A DNA stretch of 64,000 nt from Agelaius tricolor (lineage: Eukaryota; Chordata; Aves; Passeriformes; Icteridae). The notes under the pieces were generated by a model that was given only the letters and a program-made list of their open reading frames with translations, did no database searches and was not told the DNA's origin. This document shows positions 1 through 11,972 of this stretch, in pieces. Positions within the stretch are counted from its first letter, which is position 1, and each line of letters opens with the position of its first letter. The position numbers and the translations under genes were made by a program. The DNA lies in NCBI GenBank assembly GCA_023055355.1, contig JALJCS010000006.1, forward strand, positions 35,743,001 to 35,807,000. The letters are read 5' to 3'.

Positions 1-1089
1 CAAAGCCAATTGTTATCGTTAGAAGTTCCCAAATCTCAGCAGTTTGAAATAAAAGAGCTGACTGACATTATGAGATCCTGCCAGCCATGCTATTGATTTG
101 TACAGAAGCTTTGCCCAGGCAGCATGCTCCCCAGGCTGCGAGCATTGCCACTCCTCTGCACACAGAACAGAACACCACAAGTGTCCCGACAACCCATCTA
201 TTAAATCGTGCTGCTCAAGTTCACTCACACCAGCCATACTCTGTGAGGGAGATAATGCACTAAGCCTTCTCCAAGCCAATGCCCTTGCCCTGTGTCTGGT
301 GTTATAACAAGAACTAGGAGCCACAAATCACGTGTAGGAAAAGCGTAACGAGGGTGTTCGGCAAGATCTGCCACGTATTTCAAGCTCCCTAGGCATTGTC
401 ATCAATAGCTGCTGATATTCTCTGATATGTGAAAGCAGGAAAAAAGTGAGGCATCTTTCCCTGCTGGGAAATATTGGTTTTATTAAGGGCAACTACTTCA
501 AACAAATTCAACTGGATAGCCATAGTGGGTAATCTGTTGATGCAACTTGCAGAAGGATCTGCTGAGACAATGCTAGAAACTTGCACCTGCTAAATCAGCA
601 GAGCAGAAAATGAACCAGAAATAGTAAAAAGTAAAGTATAGCAAAGGAAGGGATTAAAAGTGCATGGCAGCAGTCTCAGGAATCCTCTGATAAGGTGAAT
701 GAACTGAAGAGTTCTTTTGAGTGCTCTAATTTAAGAAAATGGTTATTTGCAAGGAGAAATTAGATAATTTGAAAAGTATGATAAAAATAATCTGATTTCT
801 TAAATTTGCTTTCCCCCAAATACTTAGCTGGAAACATGGGTTACTCAGAGTAATATAACTGCCTCTGCTTTGATCAGTGCAGATCTACTGGATTAAATAA
901 GTAAATCCTTCTGAATCTTCTAAAATGCTTATTAGAGGTCTTAAAACTAATCAGGAGTGGAACAAAGATGTAGAACAAGAAAGTAGAAGCAGTACTAAAT
1001 TCTGATTGAAGGAAGTAGTAAGAATGCCTGAAAGTATACAACTTTGGAATTAAAACATGAATTTTCATTCTCAATTAAAAATCTAGTAA

Positions 1090-1171
1090 TGACATAAAAA
1101 TAAAACACTAAAGTAGGTGTACTAATAGAATGACATAAAAATAAAACACTAAAGTAGGTGTACTAATAGAA
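1090..1171. repeat. Exact 41-bp tandem duplication
   Basis: The unit TGACATAAAAATAAAACACT...GTGTACTAATAGAA occurs at 1090-1130 and again at 1131-1171 with no difference. Two identical copies in unconstrained intron suggest a recent duplication, or collapse/expansion during assembly. Confidence 0.97.
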
Positions 1172-2739
1172 AGAAACTAATCTTCTAGAGAAATAAAACA
1201 TCTTAAATTATCTGGAGTCAATTTTTTAACATAATTAAGGACACTGAGACAGGATACAGTCAACTTTGTTCCATAAAGCTTTTATTTTTTCAAACAAAAC
1301 TATGCTAGCAACTATGATTTTCTATGGTTTTACTTGATCAAGCACTATTCATTTTTCCTGTCCTGTACAAAACACAGAAAGATAAAATTGTATGACCTTA
1401 GCAGGACTTAACTACAAGAATCATTTCTTGAGCTTTGAAAATGTATGTTTGACTGAAGTTAAACAAATTGGTCTCATATTTCAATTTAAGTACTATAATT
1501 TTTGCCACTTGGAGGACTTCATCACAGAAGGTCTCAAATGAGTAATACACAAGATTTGCAGCCTCGAAGCAGCAAACCCTTTTTTTTCTGGGTGTAGTAA
1601 GGAAAAAAAAAAAAAACATTTGAAGCCTGAAATACTTCTGTCCACAGCTTACTATGGTATAAACCAGGATATTTTCCAAAGGACTTTCATTGATTCCTGA
1701 CTTAAACCTGGTATCTTCATTCAAATGAATACCAGAATTCCACATGAAATTTTGTTTATCTTAGAATCCTTTTGAGGATTATACAACTTTTATCTTGATT
1801 GTGGAATAAGGATAACTATTTCCCACTTGCAATCTCTGGATACAGTCACATCTCCCAGGTAATAGAGGCTGTTTTACTATAAGATTGGTTTCTTCATGCT
1901 AGTTTTTACAGACTGTAATCAAAATATTTCTGACTTTTTCTTTGATAAATACTCAAGTTGAATGCATCTGTCTCATTAGGTCTTTCACTATTAAACCATT
2001 CCTAAGTAATTGTATTAGATCGTCCTCAAATTTCCATTCTATTTGATGCCATTCTTTGGAAAAAAAAAACACCATCTATTTCATTTACAGTAATAAGACA
2101 AATCAAAATCTTTACCTCATGCTCAAAAAAAGTATTTATTCCACAAGGCTGTCTTTAAACATCAATACACCAGTGGCTGCTGTGTAGCAGATATTTAGCC
2201 ATGTACTCCCCAGTCAACCTCATCTTTACATTAAGTGCTCCCAGCTTTTCAATAAATTCCATATGTTCTTTGTTGTATTAAAAGCATTTGATGCACTTAA
2301 TCTACAGCTCATGTTTATTACTTGCCCAAAATTCTAGTTTTTGTGCCATTTGGAAAGACTTTAAAATTGCTTGCAGGTAACAGATAATGTAAAATTATAT
2401 TATAGTTAAGACTTTATTGCAAAAGAATTTCACTGGAATATTTCTACACCAATTTGTATCTCAAGATTGCATTCCAAGGCCTATAATTAGCAGGCTTAAA
2501 TCCACTTAATATGTTCCATATTCAGTCTGTTGCATTCCAGTATCTTAGAAAAATTTTAACTTCCACACTTTCTAGAGCATGCAAACACAAAACACCCCTT
2601 ACCTTTTATCAATCAAATATGTAATGTCATAAAAAAAAATAAATAGGTAGACAAGTATAACTTTCTCTCAATTCATATTCATTGTCATTATATAATTGAT
2701 CTCATTTACTTCAGCACTCTAGTTCCCTGCCAGCTGCTG

Positions 2740-3000
2740 CTTTATTTTTCACGAGATTAGTGTCAGGCTGATAGACCTGTAAGTACTTGATTCATTCTGT
2801 TTACCTTTTGTGAATAATGACACAACATTAGCTTTCTTCTGGATTTTCTACAGTGTCTACAATCAACAGAAAAACATAACAGCTTGTCCAGAACGCTCTT
2901 TATCTGCTTCTTTTAAAACCATATGCAAGTTTTCCTGATCCTGATTGTAATTTAGGACTTCTGGTTAAACATACTAAATCTTACTATTAGTATGGCAAAA
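2740..3000 (-). mobile_element. Very old CR1/L3-like LINE remnant
   Basis: Read on the plus strand, the stretch from the TTAGTGTCAGGCTGATAGACCTGTAA block to about 2950 follows the old reptile/turtle-type CR1 sequence in reverse: a GTTAGGCTGACTGGTCTGTAAT-like block, then an ACATTAGC block, then a TTTTCxxCAGTxTxC block. Divergence is high, so the family name and the edges are uncertain. It may extend left to about 2200, but I could not follow it. Confidence 0.5.
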
Positions 3001-5679
3001 ATTTAAACATCAACATTATCGTTAAGTTTACATGAATAAACTGGTTTTGTCTCCTCTCAAATTAAATCTAAGACACAGTTCCTTGATTCTGTTACTCCTA
3101 AAAGTGCCTTTTTGTTTTCTTTATGAGTCTGTATTTATTTTTGTATCCATTTTTTTACTATAATACTAATTTGTATTCCTTAATTTTAATTTACATAAAT
3201 TTTTCTAGCTCCTTTAATTCTAATTCAATTACAGACATGCCATAAAACAAAGGCTTTAATACTGAGACTATTAATAGATATACGACAGTGGAGTACAGAA
3301 AGCACAAAGATAAAATGAGAAACACAGAATAATTCTTCAAAATGTTTGAAACCCTATATGAATCTTGAGAATAAGAGACTCTGAACACACCTATTCTGAA
3401 GTTATAGATGTGGCCTGCCCGAAATTTAAACCATAAGCAAACTACTTTGTGTATGGAAAAGTACATTAAGTCTAAGAAGCAGAGAGTTCAGGTGCATGAA
3501 GACAAACTTGTTTCCATTCCTCCTCCAACAGATATTACAGTCACAGCTATGCTTTGTCTGAAAATACCTTGATATTTGCTGGTGCTGCAGATACCTTACT
3601 AAAGTTTAGCCTAATTTTTGGCTTATTTAGATGAGTTGCAAGTGCAGTGGTAGCAAACCTTAAAACAACTAGAAGTTAGGCAAATTTTTGTATTTTGCCA
3701 TATATCCACTAATTCAAAGCAAAACATTATTTTTTTCTTCACGGATAAGGGGGGAAAAGGCAGGAAAACAGTAAGTCTTTGGTCCTGTCAGATATTTACT
3801 TTGTTTGACTGGTACCAAACATCAAATGAATATTTATGATGTCTAATTCCATTAATAAAGCAGAGTGGAAGGTATATTTCAGCAAAAGAATGACACAAGT
3901 AGGGAGGAATTTCACCTGTAAGCGTTCTCTAGCTGAAGAAAGAAATCACCGATCTGCACAGACTTCAAACACATTATTGAAAGTTGTCCAATACCAAATG
4001 GAAGACGGAATAAACAGAGTTGTTGCTCAATTAAATTGTTCTTCCCATTCTTACAATAGATTTTAATACTACTCACTTTTGGCCTTTTTCTGAAAACACC
4101 TACTATATGTGCATAGAATAATCTGTTTCTAGAAATAATGATTTCTGCTGCGCTGAGTTCTTGTCACATGAATGGCAAACGAAATGCCAATGTCTGAGTA
4201 AAGCAGATTCCCCTACATTTATTAGTAGAACTCTTGCAGCTATGGCTGTCTTAGATCCCTCTGAATGGTGCTATGAGGGGATCATATAGTGATGGCTCCA
4301 ACATTTAGCGCAGTACATGTACTCATATCCTTAACCACATTCTCCAGCTTTCTTGATTTAAGCATGGAAAGAACATGAGATGAACCACAAAAGGAAATAA
4401 TCTAAGCAAGCCCTAAAGCATCTTTGGAGATTTGGTTGTTCCTGCCTTAAAAACATCGCCCCCAAAACAAATCCAGTCCTCAACAGATAACCAACTACCT
4501 CCTAATTTTGCTGTGTCCAGCCAGTGTGATGTCAGCTTGAAACAAGATGGATCACTTGAATAAAGACCTACTTTTTGTTGCCCTCAAAAAAGACTCTTCT
4601 CATGGAAAATTGAAATTTGAAAAATTCCATACTTGCAAAAACTCAGCACCTATCTGAGAGCACTGCATCAAGTTTCTACTCCATTTCAAATTAGTCTGTA
4701 AACAAATACTCAATAGTAACAGGCTTCTGAAACTGATGCTTTACAACAAAAACTTGAAAGGAAATCTAGGACTACAAAGATTTTTTAGAAATCCTGAAGG
4801 CTAGAATTGAGGCATCTTCAGACCCACCCTCCTAGATAGGGTCAATGCCCAGCCAAACATAACAACAAAACACACCATGCAGAATGTGCCATCCAGCAGA
4901 TATGTGCTACGGTGCTTGATTTGCAGCAGGACTGATGATGAATAACTTATAAACAGACACCTAGCAAACAGAAGATTACTCCCAAGATTTACAATTGTTA
5001 CTATTTTGGGCATGTAGCAGTCAAGCTGACTTTCCCCTTAGACAGAACGAAGGACTCTACTTGAAATTTCAACTGAAAAGGCTTTTCAGACCTCTGAACA
5101 ATACCATTGTCAGCACTGGACTTTGACATGGATTCAATAGGCTGATACAGATGTTGTGACTGACAGCAGTTTCCAACTGCAGGATTATTCAAGCATAAAA
5201 CTGCTGTGAAGGCAATTGCAATTAAAAGCAGCTGGGTCCACAGAAAACACATGGCGTTCATATGATGAAGCTCTCTGCATACGTAGATGCAAGCAAAGGA
5301 GGATTTTATTTCACATTCATGATCAATTGAGGCACACATAAATTACTGTAATTTTTATATTGTCATTTAGCTACACTCTGAAAGAAAGAAAAAGCTCTAG
5401 TTCTACACAGAGATCAAAAGAGAAGCTATTGTCTTCCAAATTGCCATCAAGCTCTAATACAAAATTGGTACAACAGTCTGTGAAATGCTGATAACATTTA
5501 GTGCTGCAGTTAGCTACAGATTGTCTGAAGTATGGAAAAGTCAAAGCATAGATGATTTAAAGTGAAAGATGGCATTGCACTCTTAAATTTTGCTGGTTTG
5601 GGTTGAATTTTCCAGGCATGTGATAAAGACAATCAGTAGTTGTGAAATAGTAATTTCTAATTTCCAAGTAAATGACAAG

Positions 5680-5736
5680 AGAATTAAAAAATGAGAACAT
5701 CTCTTTTAGAATTAAAAAATAAGAACAGCTTCTTTT
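5680..5736. repeat. 28-bp imperfect tandem duplication
   Basis: AGAATTAAAAAATGAGAACA..CTCTTTT (5680-5707) is followed at once by AGAATTAAAAAATAAGAACAGCTTCTTTT (5708-5736). A few substitutions and one inserted base separate the copies. Confidence 0.9.
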
Positions 5737-7189
5737 AAAGATTTTTCATTCAAATAAAATCAAAAAAGAAAAAAAAGAAACTGTTCAACTTCAGAAATTG
5801 GGTGGTTGGGAAGTGATCCATGAACACCTATAGCTTGCTTTGAAATTCATCTGGGTTCTGCTAATCGCCAAGCGATTGCTTCTCCTTTACTATTTCACAT
5901 TTGCAACTTTTGAATGTTCCATGCAAAATATCATAAACAAGTAAATATGAAGTAAAAATCCTTATAAATTCAAACTTCAAGGTCATTGTTCTATCTTGAT
6001 GTGTAATAAAACGTTCAGTTGCAAAGAAAAGCAATTTACATCCAGTATCACACAAGCCTGAACCAAGAGTTAGCCTGTTAATTTTGTTGTGCCCTAAGCA
6101 ATGCTGAAATGATCTGAAGAAATCACTTGCCAAAACAAAAGCACGCTTTATGATAAAATAAAGCATATGGAAACAAAACAGCTAAGTGAAGCAAACAGAC
6201 TGTACTGAATCATATTCCTAGATTAAACATCCTTAATATAATAATTACATATACAAGGGTACCCACAGCCTAAGCTGTAAAAGCAAATTGCACCCTGGGA
6301 TCATACAGCAAATTGTTTCTACATACACCAGCAGATCTGGAATAGTATTAAATACTATTTTGAATTTTAAATACAGTTGACATAAGTATTGTTGCTAGAA
6401 GTAGAATTTCTTTTAGTTAGAAAAGATTACAAGCAAATCTGCTGCCTATAAAAATGCTAATAAATAGACAATGTTAATATTATAAATACAGCAGTATATC
6501 TTCTTAAGCTTTCATAAAGATAGAAAAAGTTAGGGTAGTTTGGCATTAAGAACAAAGGATTAAAGAAGTAACTTAAAGAGAAAAAACAATAAATATAATA
6601 ATAAAATAGGGTAAGTACACCAAGCAATACCAAAAATAATTCAGTAATTCTTAATATATGGAAATTGTCATAAACCCTAGCCACTTTCAAAATGTATGTT
6701 TATTATAAACAGCTGAATATAAGGGAGATTAAATTAAAAATAAAAGGAAAGCAGAGAGATGAGGAAAATTATTTTAATTTTTAAATGAGACTTCCTTCCT
6801 ATTACAGGTTCTGGAGCTGAACCAGGAACTGCACAAATGCATCTGTGTACAGAACTAATGTAACACATTAAAAGATTACAGAAAACAAGCAAGGTGTGCT
6901 AATGCATGGTACTGGAGGAAACAACACATAAATACTGGTCATAAAAGGGCAAGGATTTGTAATCAAACATGCAGAAGCATATTAATACAAATACTAGCAC
7001 TAGTCAATTATAACTTGTCCATAAATATTCACACAAGCAAGTTTTCATTTGAGCACTGTGTTTGAAAACTTTTCCCTACAATTTAGGACAGAATTCTGAA
7101 TCTTAAATAAAGCATTACCTACTAATAACAAAGAGCCCCTTGACTCCTTATTGAGACCTGAAAGAGACACAATGGTCTCATAAGGACAT

Positions 7190-8645
7190 GCTCATTCACG
7201 TTACAAACAAACCAACCAAAATCAGGAATCTCTGGCCTCGGAGACCAGGATAAAGGAGTACTGGAAGGAGGACTTTTCCTTGATCAAAGGAGGCTTGGGT
7301 CAGAGAATACCTAAACAAATGTGACATCCACAAGCCCATGGTCCCTGGCAGGATGCATCCATGAGTGCTGAGAGAGCTAGAGAACACCACAACTAGGCTG
7401 CTCATAATCTTTGAAAGGTCACAGAGAAAAGGAGAGGTGCCTGAAGGCTGGAAGAAAGGAAATGTCACCCTGGTCCTCCAAAGGGGCAAAGAAGGGGGAC
7501 CCAGGGAACTAGCAGCCTTTCAGCCTGACCTTAATCCCTGGAAAGGCACTGGAGTGCCTCATTCTGGAGGTCATCTCTATCCACATGGATGACAAGAAGC
7601 TGATTAGGAGTACTCAGTATGGATTCACTAAGGTAAATCATGATTTATCAACCTGACTGCCTTCTATGGTGAAACAGCTACCTGGGTAAATGAGGGGAGA
7701 GCAAAAATTACTGTCTGCATTGACTTTAACAAGGCTTCCAACACTTGTCTGTACAACATCCTCATAGAAAAACTCAGGAAGAGTGGACTGGATGAGGGGA
7801 CAGCGGTGTGGATTGAGAACTGGCTAGACCAGAGGGTCATAATCAGTGAGACAGGGTCTGATTAGAGGTCTGTCACTACTGGTGTTCCCCAAGGTTCAAT
7901 GCTGGGCCCAGTATTGTTTAACTTGTTCATCAGTGACAGATGAAGGGGCAGATGCCTCCCCAGCAAGATCACTGATAACACAAAGCTGGTAGATGTGGCT
8001 GTGCAGCCCTTCAAAAGACTTCAGTGGGTGGGAGAGATAGGCAGAGAAGAACATTCTGAAATTCAACAAAGGCAAATGCAGGTCCTGCATCTGGGGAACA
8101 ATAACCCCACGCACACACACAGGCTGAAAAGCAGCATTGCAAGGATGGACCTGGGGGTCCTGGTGTACAAAAAGCTGTCTATGAGTGACAGTGTGTCCTG
8201 GGGGCCAAGGAGGCCAATGATGTCCTGGGGCACATTATGAAGAGCATTGGCACCAGAGCAAGGGAGGTGATCCTGCCCCTCTACTCAGCCCTGGTGAAGC
8301 CACATATGAAGTGATATGCTCAGTTCTGGGCTCCTCAGTAGTAGAGAGACATGGAGCTCCTGGAGAGAGTCCAGAGGAGGGCAGCAAAGATGATTTCAGT
8401 GACTGGAGCATCTCTCTTATGAGGAACAGCTGAGAGAGTTGGGCCTGTTCAGTCTTGAGAAGAGATGACTGGGAGGGGACCTCATCAATGTCTACGTGTA
8501 TCTGAAGGGAGAGTGCCAAGAGGATGGAACCAGGCTCTCCTTTGTGATGTGAAGCTGTAGGAAAAAAGCAATGGGCAGAACATGATGCACAGGAAATTTC
8601 GTCTGAATGTGAGGAAGAACTTTTTTACTATGCAGGTGACTAATA
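7190..8645 (+). pseudogene. CR1 LINE fragment: degraded ORF2 reverse transcriptase
   Basis: This is the middle and C-terminal part of a CR1 (non-LTR retrotransposon) ORF2, in the plus direction and broken by frameshifts and stops. Recognisable pieces in order: the pre-RT segment (EVPEGWKKGNVTLV, near 7440); RT motif A as IDFNKASNT (near 7720; functional copies have DFSKAFDT); the GVPQGS-type motif (VPQGSMLGPVLFN, from 7881); and a decayed catalytic motif reading ITDNTKL (near 7965) where active copies have FADDTKL. Further on are a KFNKGKCxVLHLG-like segment (near 8065), the SxSREVILPLYSALV-like segment (near 8260) and the C-terminal ELGLFSLEKR-like part (near 8440). The copy breaks off after a FxLNVRKNFFT-like segment near 8640, where a second CR1 piece begins. 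It is 5'-truncated and inactive. Confidence 0.9.
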
Positions 8646-9240
8646 TTGCCCAATATTTTTAGAAGTCTTCATTTATGACCCAGACATAAATGGGGCAGAG
8701 TGCACCTTCAGCAAGTTTGCCGACAATTAAAAACTGGGAGGAGGGCCTGATTCAGCAGATGGATGGGTTGCCATTCAGGGGGACCTGAATGGAGAAATTG
8801 CACATAAGACATCCCTTGAAATTCAATGAAGGAAAACACAGAATGGGAAGACATTACGCTACACATCAATCTGGGCTGGAGGCTAAGCATTTGGAAAGCA
8901 GCTTTGTGAAGAAGGACTTGGAACCCTGGAGGGCACCACTTGAAAAATAAACCAGCAGTGTATATATTCCCTGATGAAGTCAGGGAATATAAAATACAGA
9001 GACTCTTTTAATTGCCCAGTGACAGAAAAAGGCACAACAGCCAGAAACTGAAATACAGGACATTGGACTGAAACACAAGAAAAAAATCTTTGCTCTTCAA
9101 GAGTGGTCAAACCATAGAACGGGTTGCCCAGCAAAAGGTTGTGAAGATACCCAAAACTCAACTGAAAAATATACTCAGTATCCTGCTCAGGCTGACTCTG
9201 TTCTGACCTGTAGGGATGGCCTTGTCAATCTTCAGACACA
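8646..9240 (+). mobile_element. Second CR1 fragment, same direction, internally deleted, with 3' region
   Basis: From about 8660 the sequence jumps back to an earlier part of CR1 ORF2: a stretch like GxECTLSKFAD, with the catalytic motif now FADN followed by a stop (near 8720). It then runs through the MKFNEGK-like and LESSFVKKDLE-like parts to about 8945. It next skips most of the RT C-terminus and resumes near 9020 (RNxxKLKYRTLD-like, then a WNxLPxKVV-like stretch at 9115). It ends in CR1 3' sequence near 9230 without a clear ATTCTATG tail. An exact 12-bp inverted repeat lies at the deletion point. The repeated order of ORF2 parts shows that this is a separate copy or a rearranged duplicate, not a continuation of the previous one. 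Confidence 0.8.
8963..8991. repeat. Exact 12-bp inverted repeat with 5-nt loop inside CR1
   Basis: TATATTCCCTGA, then TGAAG, then TCAGGGAATATA: the two arms are exact reverse complements (8963-8974 and 8980-8991). It sits where the second CR1 copy has lost internal sequence (between about 8945 and 9015). Sixteen bases of it (TGATGAAGTCAGGGAA) recur at 18695-18710. Confidence 0.95.
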
Positions 9241-9689
9241 CATAATGACATCCCTTCACAGAACCTTAAAAAATCTGTCATCCTCTGGTATTTTGGATGC
9301 CTGCAAAGTTTACCCTAAATTATGACATCATTTCTGATTGCTTTCTCCCCCCTTTCACTTTGATGTCCAAGACCTTGCCTGAATGACTGTTCTCTCCCAC
9401 TACAACTGCTCTCAGTTTCATAATTATCCCAGCTGTACTGAAATTGCTATTTCAGGAATGAGTTTCATCTGCTGACCAGAAATATCCTACCACATTTTAG
9501 ACAAAAATTTAAAAAAAAAAAAATCTTATGCCTTCACCAATTCTGTTACCCACACATGGTCAGTATTTGAAAAAAACCCAACCCTTTTCCTTTTTCTTCT
9601 AGTCCATCCCTCAGTGTTTTCACTTCTTGTGATGCCTTTATCACTTGAACATGTTTATGTTACCACTCCTTTAAACACCTGCCTGTTAC

Positions 9690-9800
9690 ATTTACAGTGT
9701 CTGCTCCTTTGGTTGTTTCTTGTCCTATGTGAAACTGTAAGCTTTTTAGGACAGGCACCAGCATTTTGTTCACTGACAGCACAGGGGTCTCTTAGCTGTT
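9690..9800 (+). repeat. Ancient amniote interspersed repeat, 3' tail
   Basis: The block GAAACTGTAAGCTTTTTAGGACAGGCACCAGC...TTTTGTTCACTGACAGCACAGGGGTCTC resembles a common old amniote repeat with the pattern gactgTAAGCTctttggGgCAGGgAC...TTTTGTTC..tGtaCAGCaCctagcacaatgGGGTCC. That pattern is recalled, not searched. The left edge may lie as far back as 9600. Confidence 0.5.
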
Positions 9801-10060
9801 AAGACTGTACTAGTGATAGATGATCTTGTCTGTGTCCCAGATACACACTTTTTCTGCTCATCACATTTCTGTCTGCTTTTAAGAGCTGCTCATTGCATTT
9901 AAGTACACAGGATCCAAGGCACAGCATATAACACCCAAAAGCAGCGTTTAAGACTTTGCCGTACTGATGGCTCCGAACGACATCTTTTTCCCCTTTGAAA
10001 GGTCTATTCCTTCTTTTCCACTGATACCAAATAATAGAACTCATACTGAATTCTCTGATG

Positions 10061-10103
10061 AATAAATAAATAAATAAATGAATAAATAAATAAATAAATA
10101 AAT
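10061..10103. repeat. (AAAT)n microsatellite
   Basis: About 43 bp of AATA/AAAT units with a single G interruption at 10080. Confidence 0.97.
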
Positions 10104-11928
10104 GCAGGTGAAAATCTTCAAGACTTAATTTGTGATAATGTGGTCATGGAGTGTCCTGCTTAACTTCACATAGCTTTGGAAAAGATTAATATTTAGTCAT
10201 ATGCAACAACTAGAGGGACATATTTTTACATGGATATAATATTGCTGATACAATCTATTTTCCAAAAATCCAAGTTCAGGACAATAATCTTGCTGGACAT
10301 GTATTTTAATTAGAATGATAGAATGCATTCTATCTAAATATATTTTGACAAGTTCTCTAAAGTATCAGTCCTTACAGCTGAAGATATCAAGCACCTTTTT
10401 GAAAAAAACCTTTTCAGAAAGGAAGAGCAATTTGCAAAGCTATCAAAGATGTTTAACAATTTCCTATCAGGGAGTAAGTATGCATGTGTGTAAATATATA
10501 GCAAAAACATGCATTTTTATTGTCACACCTGAACTGGAGAATCAAGAAATAGTAAAATCTGGTTTGTATAATGCCATAAAGTAGGCTTCTCCTTGTAAAG
10601 CTCATGTTTTCTGTTTTTCTGTCCTGACTACCTGTGTAACATAAAAATTGGTAAATACAGATGAAGGAAGTGTGTTAAATAGTAGATAGCATAAAAGGTT
10701 CTCACTTCTCAAGAATGGCATTGCCATTATATGATGTCTTCATGATGTTTTATTTCTCAAAAACTTCTCAAGTTCAAGCCTTCTAATAATTCCAAAAGTT
10801 AGTCAGTAGGAAACAAAAAACCTAACGACATTCACAGAACGAGCAGAAAACCCTCATATCTTATATTTTCTCTTAAACACATAATTTAAACACCAGGAAT
10901 CCTGTGTGAGAGGTTTTAAGGAGTTAGATTATACTGTGAGCTGCACAGTGTCAATAACACGTGCTGGCACCACTTCTAACAAAATAGTCCCAGAATAAGA
11001 AACATAACAAATTACAGCTTTAGCCCTTGAATCAGTTTGTATACTATGTGATTTTTTTTCACAATCCTTTATTGCATAGCAGCACAGATTTCCTGATGAC
11101 ATCTTGTTTACTGTAGCTGCTAAGGGCACACAGAACCAGTGATCTGAAGCCCTGCCAATATGCTGTGACTGACATGCAATTCAGCATTTAACCCCTGCTG
11201 TAGATGATATATAAGAAGTGATATGTACTCGACCCTATCATCAGTCTATTTGGGATAAACTATTAATCTTCAGCAGACAGTTTTAAAATATTGTAGAAAA
11301 ATCTTTTGTTCCAAATGATCACAAGTACATGGACTTAGTAACTTTCTTCTAGTTACAAAAGATTAATTTATGAATTATATTCATTATACAACTATTCCCT
11401 GAGAGCTGCATACTACTATCAGGATGTTTGACTTTTACAGTGATAATTTCCAAATGTAGACACTCACACAGTGCAATTTATTCTGCTGCTCAGAATCATT
11501 TTGCCCTTATAAGTTCTATCAAGCTAATACAGGACATAAGAACAACCAGAAAGGAAATAAAATCCAATCTATGAAATATTTGACTTTTCATAGTAGACAG
11601 AAAATTTCATCATTTGGCGACCCAAATTTTTTTCCCCTCACTAAGTATACATGCTTGACAAAGGATAATTTACACCAAGGATTTTATTCTGTTGCCAGTC
11701 ACATCAATCCTGACCTGTAATAACTGCATCTGGATAGAACTGCCTATCTTTGAATGCCACTGGTTGAATAGGGCTTTTGGCAGCTGTTGAATATGGCTCT
11801 CAATAATTTAAGAAATTGTAAGACTTTTATGTTTTTGCCAATTAACATAAATATGTAACTTTTAGAACCCCATTAGGGTCAGTGTTTCTAACACAGAATA
11901 AATATATGTATTCATATACATAAACATA

Positions 11929-11972
11929 TGTTTACAAACATTCTATAGAATGTTTACAAACATTCTATGAAA
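11929..11972. repeat. 22-bp tandem duplication carrying TGTTTACA
   Basis: TGTTTACAAACATTCTATAGAA (11929-11950) is repeated at 11951-11972 with the end changed to TATGAAA. Each unit contains TGTTTAC, the core of forkhead-factor sites. TGTTTACAAACA is also a near-palindrome and ATTCTATAGAAT is an exact one. Confidence 0.9.

Noticed and set aside
1..324. Cys-rich 69-101-codon frames at the left edge, looked at as a possible next ZNF385D zinc-finger exon
   Set aside because: The Cys and His spacing does not fit C-x2-C-x12-H-x5-H, and no flanking splice sites or family residues are present.
7365..8240. Plus-strand open frames that look like new small proteins
   Set aside because: They are broken pieces of CR1 ORF2 (EGWKKGNVT, CRxLHLGNNNP-like and DLGVLVYKKLSMS motifs).
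10061..10103. Regularly spaced short repeats, considered as an array
   Set aside because: A plain (AAAT)n microsatellite; there are no spacer-repeat units anywhere in the window, so no CRISPR array.
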